DNA from: Bigelowiella natans CCMP2755
Taxonomy: Eukaryota; Cercozoa; Chlorarachniophyceae
Direction: 5' to 3'
NCBI GenBank assembly: GCA_000320545.1
Contig: ADNK01000542.1
Coordinates: 1 to 64,000 of the forward strand
Length of the DNA stretch: 64,000 nucleotides
How positions within the stretch are numbered: position 1 is the first letter of the stretch; each line of letters starts with the position of its first letter. Made by a program: the position numbers and the translations under genes. Below the pieces are notes generated by a model that worked only from the letters and a program-made list of their open reading frames with translations, was not told where the DNA came from and ran no database searches. Of this stretch, positions 35,107-45,694 are shown piece by piece.

Positions 35107-35530
35107 TCAGTACGACGATCGATCGAGACAGGGCATTTTCCCTGACGTAAGACAGAAATCCTGGGCGATTCACTCTGTAAATAAATCCAATGTCGGAAGG
35201 GAGTGAAACAAGGTCGTTCTCCATAAATATCTACCTCGTTAATTTATCGGCAGATATTTTGCTGTTTTTCTTACGACCACACGACCACGCGGTTGGCTTA
35301 AAGCAATTGCAAGCCGGTACGTTTCCCCAAAAAATAATCTCCGCAAAGAGCGGCAGATTTACGCGGTTTCTTCCGCCGCGGTGTATTTTAGCGGACGACA
35401 ACAATAATGTCCAGTCGCATATAGAAAAACACAAGATATTTACATCGGAATTTCGCTGTTGGGAGAAAGCTCGTGTTCGTACCACGAGATCAAGCCGCCC
35501 CGCCCAGCCTCTTGATCACATTCCGAAATC
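35107..35530. promoter_or_regulatory. Shared divergent promoter interval, fibrillin-like gene and LHC gene
   Basis: Only 424 bp separate the two start codons. The interval is ordinary in base content, without microsatellites. Shared light control of the two plastid-directed products is plausible but not shown by any motif I can name. Confidence 0.5.
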
Positions 35531-36509
35531 ATGCTTACTTTCGCCGCTCCCCTTCTCCTCGCCGCCTGCACTTCTGCAGCGCCTTCTACTGTTGGCACCC
35601 GCGCCCGACTATCCAAAGCCATCACCCCTCAGGCAGTCAGACCGCAGTTCAACAACGCTATGAGGAAAGTTGTCAGGGACGTAAGCAGAAAAGCTGCTGA
35701 GGATACATGTAAGCTTCACTGGGAATTCACACTATTTCTATGAAAGTTTATGGCTGGACATCCCATTCATAAGACCACACTCCTTGCACACACAACGTTA
35801 GTACTAAATCCTTGTTGTACTACTTTCATCAGTGGGCCCAGGGACCGCACCATTGGGAAAGTTCTGGGATCCTGCTGGATTCACCAAGTAAGTAGTAATA
35901 AGTGGTCGCATTGATGTCGAATGTGCCTAAGAAAAGACGACTAATGAGGCGATACAAATTTTCTAGGGGTCTCTCACCAAATGAACTGAAGAAGTACCGC
36001 GAAGCAGAGATTACTCATGGTACTGTTCTTTTTTTATAACTCGTTGGTGGACTCCAAAAGAATTCAACCACTCAAATGATTCGGTAATTAATCTTCTTTC
36101 ATCCTCAGGACGCGTTTCTATGCTGGGAGTGCTAGGCTTCTTGACTCAAGAGGCTTTCCACCCTCTCTTTGGCGGTAACATTGACGGACCTGCCATCAAG
36201 CAATTCGATGAGATCACTAGGATGGCTCCTACTTTCTGGTACCCTGTCTTGCTCGCAATCGCTGTCGCTGAGCTCGGTCGTGCTCGCCTTGGATGGCAAG
36301 ATCCTACCAGCGGTGGAGCAATGTTTTCTCTCAGAGATGAATATGAGCCTGGAAACATCGGATTCGACCCACTTAACCTCAAGCCTAGCAACCCTACCGA
36401 CCTCGCTAGTATCAAGAACAAGGAGTTAAATAATGGCCGCCTGGCTATGCTTGCTCTTGCAGGCTTCGTGGCACAGGAGCTTGTCAACGGAAAGCCTATT
36501 CTTGGTTGA
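35531..36509 (+). CDS. Light-harvesting chlorophyll-binding protein, fucoxanthin/chlorophyll a/c type
   Basis: Four exons with closing phases: 35531-35708, 35833-35887, 35967-36019 and 36109-36509, giving 228 residues. The leader MLTFAAPLLLAACTSA is a signal peptide ending just before an Ala-Pro, and is followed by a basic Ser/Thr/Arg region. This is the bipartite leader used by red-lineage secondary plastids, although the usual Phe at +1 is absent. Helix 1 holds EITHGRVSMLGVLGFL and helix 3 ELNNGRLAMLALAGFVAQEL, the paired E-x-x-H/N-x-R chlorophyll-binding motifs. GPGTAPLGKFWDPAGF and NIGFDPLNLKP are typical of the FCP/LHC superfamily in algae with chlorophyll c or related red antennae. It binds pigments in the thylakoid membrane to feed the photosystems. 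The exact LHC subgroup is not decided. Confidence 0.94.
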
Positions 36510-37466
36510 GTGATTTCGTCCTAAAATCATGCTGCGATTATCAACTACTTGCAACTGAGGTGGAATTTTGTAGATTCACGCCAGTGCAACTATCACAGTT
36601 TTTCCTATAAACCTGTACTTGATGTATCCTGCGACATTATTTGACTAACAGAGTCACTTTTGAGTTTATCTAGTGGAACAACCGCATACTTGTAGGCCAT
36701 GCACGTAATATTCATGCCGCGGTGCAAGTATCTTGCATTGCTATGTGCAATAATACAAGAGAGAAACGAGGATATCTATGGGCGACACACATGTCATATA
36801 TTGCTTGTAAGGCACATGCTTTGACTAATGATAAAACTATGCTGCATTCAGCACATGACAACACATTGCATGTGTAGCTGCAGCACGCTAGCATCCGCCA
36901 CTTGTTCTGCATGGTTATATCACATTATTATGCATGAGCTATTATAGAGAGCAATTTGCTCTCACAACTACTTTTGATATGCAGTCTCATGCGGAGCAGT
37001 TCATATCAGCTCCGCACGATCATGAACAGAGCATACTTTTTTTTCTAACAAATGTCATCATTCATGCAATAATATGCATACACAACACATTCGATTCATG
37101 CAGGAGATTATAAAGATGTGAGCCTCTGTCACTGCCTCGCGCTTGCAACGTATAGATACACGTGTGATTATAGACACACGTGTGTCTAACGTGCACAGTA
37201 CACATGTACATGATGTGGACTTTGCATCCACAGTGCTTCAATGGGCCATGCATGCACGTACTCGGCACGTGACTTTCGACAAACTTGTTACTGATAAACT
37301 CATTACTAATCATGCTAGCATGCGAGTTATCTGTCACAGTGCACGCTCATCCGCTTCGTGCTAGCATGCCTTTTTATCTTTGTGAACCTTTTGCCCCACC
37401 GCTGACCATTTCGTCCCTGTGTGCATACCGCAGGTATCAATGCTGGATCAAATGATTGATAATGTG
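36510..37466. other. Convergent interval between LHC and kinesin-9 genes; palindrome island
   Basis: Holds the 18-bp perfect palindrome TAGACACACGTGTGTCTA (37171-37188), the hairpin TGCGGAGC/GCTCCGCA (36990-37016), CATGCTAGCATG (37311-37322) and the close variant GTGCTAGCATGC (37359-37370). No coding exon is supported. Confidence 0.65.
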
Positions 37467-40400
37467 TTATCCCAACGCTAACCTTGCTCGATAAAATGCT
37501 TCAATCTCCGCGTCGGTGGAAGGATCCCCTGTGCCTGAAACTCGAGTGTTATTTCCCGCTGCTGCTGCTGCTGCTACTTCTGATGCTTGACCCCTTTTGT
37601 TCTCCGTCTCTTTCCACCATCTCTCGAAATCTCTTTGCAATCTGTGTGGAAGAAAATTAGTGTTGGGGGCTACTGGTGTCGTTGAATATATGTCGTAAAA
37701 AATGGTACTGTCTTCTTGTTTTCTCGAGCCCGTGCTGCAGATGCTCTATAGCTTGCTTCAGCTAAGATATGGCACCCATTAGATCACATCACTTCGACTT
37801 CAGAAAACTTCGTTGTGCTGCCGTTACTTTTTTCAGATGCAAAAATAGCTTTTTGTAAGAATCCTTCTCATCTCGCAACGTCTTCAGGTGCTGCTCCTAC
37901 GAAAGGGTAGTAATGGAAGAATTTACGATTACGATATATTGTGAAAATATGAGCCACCTCTGTCTCGTCAGGAGCTTGCTGATTTCCATTAGATGTAGGA
38001 GTGCCCTGCTCCCCGCTAATGTTCTGGACTCCTTGCTTCAACCGATACCTAAACAATGAAACACATCTCTGTGAATGGATGATACCCGTTTAACAATACA
38101 TTTCAATCAAGCTAGGGCCACTCGGATCTTTGGAGCACAAGTATGAAAGCATGTGCAAGCATTACTGTTGAAGGGTGATGGTGAGGCGCTTGATCATGTC
38201 CCGTTTTTTATTAATTTCCTAAGCGAAAATGCCAGCAGCGCGATGTCACCAACAACGGAGGATTCAGCATAAACATAGGGGTGAGCTGTATTCTAAGGCA
38301 CCTTCCCCACAGCTTGTGCCTCTGCATATTTGACTCTTAATTCATCCTTTTGCGACTCCATTGCCTAGCCATGACACACATATACGTTCAGTGTTGCTAT
38401 TCTGATAGTGGTGACAGGGAAGTAGATGAAGAAGAAGAAGAAGAAGAGGAAGAAGAAGAAGCAATTCATTCACTTGTGTTTGCTTGTAGGAAGCCTTGAA
38501 CTCGTTAAATGCATCCTGCCTTTGTTTCAAAGCAGTTTTATCTTCCTCCGCAATCTAATACCAAGCACACCAAAAACCCAAACCAGATATTGTGGTGTCC
38601 TTCACATCCGATTGTTCTGAATATAGATATACTTCGGATAATACCGAGATGCCAGCCGTTACACGCTCTATGATCCGGCTCCCGCCCTTCTGCTCATGGC
38701 TTTTGCGACCTGCCAGCCTTGCACGTGTTTTGGCCTCGGCGATTCTCTCTTCAACAGTGGAGGCTTTGCCATGGGTGCTGCTGCTGCTGCTACTAAACTT
38801 ACCTGACTTTAACATGGAAACTAGCATCTTTATTTCCGCGTCACGTTCCTTTATCGTTTGCCTCAATTGATCTATTTCCACGGATAATGAAGCAGAGGAT
38901 GATGCCCCTCCTTTCATCTTGCCAGTGGCCTTGCCACGTGCATGTCTTTGGTTCATCCTCCTTGAGCTGCTTTGACCAACCGGGAGTTTGCGGCCATGTC
39001 TCCAGCCGTTCCCTTCTGCTGTCTTATCAGAATTCTCCTCTTTATTCTCGATTGATGATAGGAGCTCATTTCGAAGTATGGAATAGCAGTGCCGAATCTA
39101 GTCATGAAGATCATCAGGATCATCACCACCACCATCATTATCATCATCATCATATCATCCTCTTTTGGGGAAGGGGGAGGGGGGGGGGAAGGGAGCTTAC
39201 AACTAGTTGTCAAGCGCGGATGTACAAGATGGCAAGATGATACTACTTTGGAAGGATGAGCAAACTCGATATTTTTGGTTTGGTCTTCAATGAAAGCACG
39301 AACAGCTGCTTCGCATCGGTCTTTTTCCTCGGCTGAGAGCTCACTGTCAGCCTGACACACCACCCCCCACCCCCCAATTATCCAAGTGTCAGCAAACATT
39401 CACACATGGCTCAATGAAGAAAAGAAATCGCACATCGAATTTGCTCTCTCCCTTCGCCACTGAAAGTGCTTCTTGCAACTGAGAATATGAACGACAAAAC
39501 AACTCAGCTTTGTCTAACTTTAGCCGTGTTAGATTTCGGTTGTAGCTCACTTCTTGAACTTGGTTTTTCAAGTTACGGATGAGAAGTTTCGGGTCGGTTT
39601 CCTCGTTCACACGGGCATTGTTCTGCCAAAAGGATGATCAACATGCATCGCAGTATTAATACATAAATAAATCAATAAATAAAATAAATGTGAGGCTGCT
39701 TATATTTACTGGATATACAATTAAAAGGGCAAACAGACTTTAATCATAGCCACTCTTTGCGCGAACTTGCACGTAGATATTGACTCATCGATGTTCGACT
39801 TCACCTGAACAAAATTTTCATGTTTGGCCAACTATTTCTTATCATAATTGTCGCGAATCGGATCTTCGATGCTTTCTGCTCCTCATTTACTCGTCATTTG
39901 CTTACCGGTGAGCACGTTGCTATCATGCATGTTTTGCAGTTTCCTCCAAGACTGTCCTTCAGCACCGATGTCATCACGCTGTTACGGTACGGTACGTGCT
40001 GCCTGATGTAACAATAGCAGAAACAACATCGTGATTTCAGTATTGATGCCATGCAGCCATCATCCCTGAACGAGGCCCATCCATCATTACAATTGTTGCG
40101 TTCATTGTATGGTACCTCCTGCCTTTTGACTTGTCGTGCAGTGCCACGATTACCTTCGTATTTGGCAACACAGCAGCACAAACGATTATCAAAGAATCAA
40201 TCGCTACGAGACCAGCATTTGTCAAAATTGTTGTACTTGCTCGAGGAAATGCAGGGAAAGGTTGATGTGACACGCTTCTGTGAAGATCTTGCCATTCACC
40301 TGCGAGTAGGTCGAACGCCAACTGGATGAGGAAGTTGTTAGAGGATTTTACACATTTGAAAGAATGACCTTTGTCTTTTTAGTTCTCTCGGAACCGGCCA

Positions 40401-41880
40401 GATCGACAAGATGGAGCTTGGACACTTTCACCTTCCCACCTTTTCCCCCAATCGGTCTGGATGCTACGCTAAGAGTGAATATGCCTGATCCCAAGCAAAA
40501 GTCTTGTGTGTATGACAAATCTAGGCGATAAGGATTACTTTGAAGACAAGTTGGATCTTACAGTGCGAACGAGAGGATTGATCGTTCATGGGCGTCGCGC
40601 AAATAACCCGATTTGTGTCCCCGACAAAGAGTAGATTCAACGCATCTTCTTTCGACGCTACGGGAAATTCTCCTTTTGATAAAAGAAACCGCAAAATGTT
40701 TTAGAACAATGTCTACGGGGAGCTCGAAAAGCGACGACCTATATTGGAAAGATGCACCCTTCCATCCATTCCTTCTCTCATTGAAACCTGAGGAAGAAGA
40801 AGAAGAAGAAACGAAGGGACCTCAGGCCACAGTAAAGTTGGCTTTCATAAATTTCTTTCCTTAGGAAGATCTTCCAGCGATTTTCCTTCATGATTTGGAT
40901 CCAGAAGATCGTATCTGCATACCATCACACCCTACTCAAAGACTGTTGACACCACATGCCGGTAGTAGCGCAAACGATCACCCGCTGTTATTGTAGATTT
41001 CTAGATAGGAGAGCTTGACTGTTGTCCTAGAAGAAGTTGAGGGAAATGTAAAGTTCAGGATAATTGAATGAATAATTTCAAAGCGAAATGGATTCATTCA
41101 ATATTAGACTGGTTGAATTGGTACCGTGTGTCTTTTTTCTTTGCCGCCTCTTCGAACACCATCTCTATCGTTCTAGGAATAATTCCTTTTGCGATAGTGA
41201 TAACACATTATGTTAATTGGCAACAGTACGCTTTCCATGCTGCACAACGACGACGATGAGTGGCAGCTTTGTAAGCAAGCCTTCTGCTGTACCTCTATCT
41301 TCATATCGCTCCGGGCCTCCTGTTATCGTGAATGTCTTTCCACTTCCCGTTTGCCCGTATGCGAATATTGTGCCTAAATAAGATAGCATCACCTTATGCT
41401 AACATATCACATGCCACAGGGAATGTTGTGGAGTGTGCAAACTCACCATTGTATCCTTCCATTACGCTCAAAATGATGTCCTTCGCTATTTTGTCGAACA
41501 CCTGCAATCATCTTACACATGGTACCAAGTCTCCCAAGATAAGCGAAGGTGTTTGATACCTCATGTTGTGCTGTCCTTTGATCGAAAACTCCGTCAAATT
41601 TGAACTGCAAAGGGCGTCAAACAATAATTTCACTTCTCCTCGAAGACAAAAGGCAAGAATTTCATGTGCATACTTTGTAGTCTTCTATGTTGTGATTGAC
41701 ATCGCGCCCTTCTTGTCGGTCCCTTAATTTTCAAAGCCATTTAGGACGAGAACAGCACAGCAAAAACAAAACCCATACCTGGGGACTTCAAAGTGTATTA
41801 CACTCGATTCTGAGTCCGTGCTGTACATATTCGAGGCCCGCTTGTGCGGCCGAACCCGGCAGAAAATCTGTACATTTGAT
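37467..41880 (-). CDS. Kinesin-9 family motor (KIF6/KIF9-like)
   Basis: A many-exon gene on the minus strand, stop TAA at 37467-37469. The motor head reads in order: [29 protein letters not shown]; the P-loop [57 protein letters not shown]; switch [10 protein letters not shown]; switch [15 protein letters not shown]; and [19 protein letters not shown]. The stalk is coiled-coil rich ([33 protein letters not shown]) and ends with [17 protein letters not shown], like the KIF6 tail. Kinesin-9 motors work on the central pair or move cargo in cilia and flagella, so the organism probably makes a flagellum at some stage. The ATG exon lies upstream of 41880 and was not placed. Confidence 0.9.
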
Positions 41881-42610
41881 ATATTAGGCACGCCACACAC
41901 ACAGCCACATTTCATCGTCTCATAATGTGTCCCAAATCACATACGTCCACATGGATGGCGTGCCTGTCACATGCCTAGGTAAGGATTGTGCGCTGTAGTG
42001 TCCCATTGCAGATAACCTTGATAGTGCTCATCAAGAGTATATATGAGGCTCTTATCTGAAGTATTGGAAAAATATACGGAGCATGCACTGGGGAGCTGTG
42101 GCCCTCCCCCTTCTACTAGTCGACGTAGAGCCACCACCAACTGATCGTTCGTTGCCGTTACGAGTTGCTCTGCCGGTTACGTTCTAGTTTCCGAGATCTG
42201 TGATGTAAAAATAGCATCCCGAAAATATCTGAATAATTTTTACCAGTTCAATCATCCAATGTCCCACAACTCTTTAGAGAAATATTAGAGCTGAAACTTA
42301 CCTACGTCCAGTTGCAGGGATGAATGATTGTTGCGGAGATGTTGTAGCTGGCACGTTGTGTCGTACTCGCGAGTAACAACCCGTATTTTCCGCCTAAAAA
42401 AAAACGGAATTTGGCGTGCAAAATTCCGTCAAAATAAAGGGGATTTTGAGCGAATTTCTTCTGCTGAGCCAAAAAGATCCAGAGAAAGGGGCCTCAATAG
42501 TATCCAGATATCCCAAGTGAAATAATGCTCGGCTCGCGTGTGCTCTTGCGAGGGAGGCAACTGACCCTTTCGTGGAGGCTTTTGCAAGGGTACATTAAAG
42601 GTTTTTGGGG
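41881..42610. promoter_or_regulatory. Divergent interval between kinesin-9 and pterin dehydratase genes
   Basis: Should hold both promoters and the unplaced first exons of both genes. No palindrome island or long microsatellite is seen. Confidence 0.4.
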
Positions 42611-43167
42611 AGTGCGTTGTGTTTATTGAATTACCCTGTACAATTTGGAATAGGGGCGCCATCAAAAGCGCATATCGTAATACCGCTGCCTGCGCTTTCA
42701 GCGCAAAAGCAACCCCGCCTGAACGTTTAAGTTCGGAAGAGTTGTCCTCGCATCTTAGCGAAATGTCTGAATGGAAGATGGCAAGTGACAAAGAAGCTAT
42801 TTGCCGTACTTTGATTTTTGAAGATTTTGTGGAAGCTTGGGGGTTCATGAATTCTGTAGCCCTCTGTGCAGAGAAGGTATTAGCCCTCCGAGCTCATTCA
42901 AATAGAACTTGAACACTCGAAATCTTAATCACTAGGCAAACCATCATCCGGAATGGTTTAATGTCTACAATAAAGTTGAGATCACCCTTAACACGCACGA
43001 CTGTGTCCCACCAGGAATCTCCAAGAAGGTAATCTCATTTTCAGATGAGGGGTTTCCCGAATGTACGTCATCACTGAAAACATAAAAATGAATCTGTCGC
43101 CACTTTTTTTTAGGACATTAAACTTGCTCGTGAGATTGACATTTTGGCTTCAAAGTTAAAGGCATGA
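42611..43167 (+). CDS. Pterin-4a-carbinolamine dehydratase (PCD/DCoH)
   Basis: Three exons are clear: one ending at 42876, then 42936-43028 and 43114-43167 (stop TGA). Motifs include [22 protein letters not shown], then the family signature [20 protein letters not shown] with the catalytic His pair and Trp, and the C-terminal [13 protein letters not shown]. The enzyme dehydrates 4a-hydroxytetrahydrobiopterin in pterin recycling after aromatic amino acid hydroxylases; some members moonlight as transcription cofactors. Phases close at both introns. The N-terminal frame is open back to about 42619 without an ATG that fits, so the true start is probably in an upstream exon, possibly with a targeting peptide. 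The only close in-frame ATGs are inside the domain (MSEWKM). Confidence 0.92.
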
Positions 43168-43681
43168 AGGACATGTCCAGATGCCAGGACAAAGTGAAAT
43201 TTCAGGTCGCCCATGCAATTGGAGTGCGAAGTCATCGATGCAAGATTGTTCCATTGATGCTGCTTTTATTTATATCTGGCTCACCTTAGTACAGACATAC
43301 CATTGTTGGTAGTATCTGCGTAAGTGGGATGAGAACAGGTGGAGAAGAGGCAGCGAGGTCGATCGAGGTGGAGAAGAGCAGATAATTCAAGTTCTATCAT
43401 ATTTTACTCGTATGTAGCTGGGCATCGTGCGTGTATACAGCAAATCAATTGATATGAGTTATCCTACAAGACTGACTATGATTAGAACAGGCTTTGTACG
43501 GCCACGCATATGTCAAATATGTATATTGGCGCATGCGCAGCACGTGCATTATTCATACATGGAACGCGCCCTCGCCCTATTTGAGCAACATGGCTTCAAT
43601 TATGCGTGATGGTGTCATGACTGAGACCGCACCAGCTGTGTTGTGGAAGCATCGTGCGCACAAATATTTATAAATATTTTT

Positions 43682-43714
<33 letters not shown>

Positions 43715-43918
43715 GTGTGTGTACGTGTACGTGTATGTGTATGATATCTTGACTGCATATGCTATGTTGCATACGTGTATGCTGCGGTCATGAACTTGGT
43801 GCATTTCGGCACGACGATAATGCGGTGTACTACTTGATCAAACTTGTTGATGTCTATTTATCGCATACATCGACCAATGTATGGCCAGCTCCCCATCCTG
43901 TAAAATCAAATGAAAACC
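43168..43918. other. Convergent interval between pterin dehydratase and NicO-like genes; palindrome island
   Basis: About 43430-43780: GGCGCATGCGC (43528-43538), CACGTG, CATATG and an (AT)n run at 43683-43710 followed by repeated ACGTGT words. No coding exon is supported. Confidence 0.5.
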
Positions 43919-45361
43919 CTATGGGGGAATTTCCTTTACTGTACGAAGTTGGACTAGCGATTTCGCTTGCCAAAAGGAACTGAAAATTAACACCAATCCT
44001 CCCAGGATTGCGATGATGGAACTGAACATGGATAATCGTACTGGTAGATCTGGGACATCAAGCTGCTGGCGTAACGTGACGCTCACCTATTCATCGAATT
44101 CAATACGTAGTGACCAATTGCTTTGATGCAATATTTGCGATCGGTATAAAAATACCTGTCCTACTGAGCCTGTAAACAAACTCATGGCTATTGTCGTTCC
44201 CAGACAAAAGGCAAGAAGATAAACACCTAGATAGCTGAAATTGACGACCTTTCTAATCCAATAGTTTAATTTCTACCTGCTGTCTGCCATGAAGGCTGCA
44301 TTAAAGCTGGCAAAAGAACTATGTTTCACGAAATGGGACTCCTATTTCAATGAGTGTTAAATTCCACCTGGTATGACTCCCATCAGGTGCCCCGTCCCGC
44401 TGAAGCCATGAAAAATTCCCTGAAAATGCCGCATAAAAATGTGAAGACCTAGCAGTTGCCGATATATAGCAAAACAACCGTGGCAATAACAGCTCGAGGC
44501 CCCAGTTGGTACGTGCGAGACATATGAGCATCGTACCTAAACAGTGGTAAGCATTTCAGCTCATGTAAATGCTATTTATAAATTCTATGACTCAACTCGT
44601 CGTGAGAATGTCCATGTCCGCTGGAAGAGCTCCTGAGAATTAAAATTAATTAATAATACTACGTTCATTTGGATGCGTCATGAAACAGACCCTGCATTCT
44701 GCGACGGCAGAGCTGACATTTCGATATCGTCATGTTTCTTATTCCGGTATTTGTAGTGCTCTCTTGTCCTAATGTAGGTGGGTTGATTAGGAACTTGTTG
44801 GACTTATATCTGACATCAGTTGTACTCTTTCAGTCCATAAAGCCCAATAAGGATGAGTGTGACTCCCACACCAGCCTCAAGAAAATCCGAAAGACTCAGG
44901 ATGTCAAATGAACTCTGCAAAAAACAACATAATTCACTTGGGTTAGTGGCTTTTCTGGGTGTAAGAAAACGCACAGCATTGAACGTTGTGGTACTTTCAT
45001 CGTGAAGGCAATGCCTCCCATCATGCTAGCACCGAGGCCGTGCCCTAGACCCCACAGCCCACCAACACGTCCAGAAACGTACCAAGGCTTACCCCTAAAT
45101 TGTTCAAGTAAATACTTGAAGGATCTGACGAATAAATATAACTACATGCACAGAGGAAGGAGCGCTGCCATATGATCTGGGCCTGAAAAAATATATATGG
45201 AAGTTCTCATTTCTTCAGAAATTCGCTGGAAAATCGAACACAGGAAACACACCTGTGATCGCATGAAGCCCTCCCGCAATCATTCCGGCAGCAAGAGCCG
45301 CAAAAATGCCTCCGTCGAGGGATTTTTCATCGTGATTTGTAGCCATTGTCTCAACTTCCAT
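43919..45361 (-). CDS. NicO/UreH-type nickel or cobalt transporter homologue
   Basis: A multi-exon minus-strand gene from MEVETMATNHDEKS (ATG 45361) to the stop at 43919-43921. It is a polytopic membrane protein: IFAALAAGMIAGGLHAITG leads straight into GPDHMAALLP, the metal-binding H-x-x-x-D-H-like motif of this group. Then come GGLWGLGHGLGASMMGG, DFLEAGVGVTLILIGLYGL, a hydrophilic His-rich loop (SSSGHGHSHDELS) of the type that binds metal in such carriers, GIFHGFSGTGHLMGVIP, YLGVYLLAFCLGTTIAMS and FSSIIAILGGLVLIFSSF. Plant and algal relatives are annotated as high-affinity nickel transport or UreH-like proteins; the actual substrate is not known. An ORF upstream (MFLRGKVFAVSS, 45620) could be an alternative first exon, but its phase does not join well. 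Confidence 0.82.
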
Positions 45362-45694
45362 GGAGTTGAATCGAGCTTGGAATGCTCTTTGCGTTCACGA
45401 TGCGAACTACGAGGCGCTAAGCATGCCCCTTTCGCTTTCGGCTCGAGAGATGTTATTGGATAGACAGATGACGACATCCTTTCTTGGTTGTCGTTGCATT
45501 GATATCCTCGAGGAGGCAAGGATGAATTACAAAATTTGCGAGTCTGCCTGCAAACTATGATGAGCGACAATACATACCTTGACCAAGGATGACACAGCAA
45601 ATACCTTCCCGCGCAAAAACATGCGATCCCTACCGAGTAAAAATTGGGAAATACAGGTGAGTTTCTGACTGAGTCAAGGATATTATTTGTCTAA
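45362..45694. promoter_or_regulatory. Divergent interval between NicO-like and tail-anchored protein genes
   Basis: Only about 330 bp between the likely start codons; no special structure seen. Confidence 0.4.
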
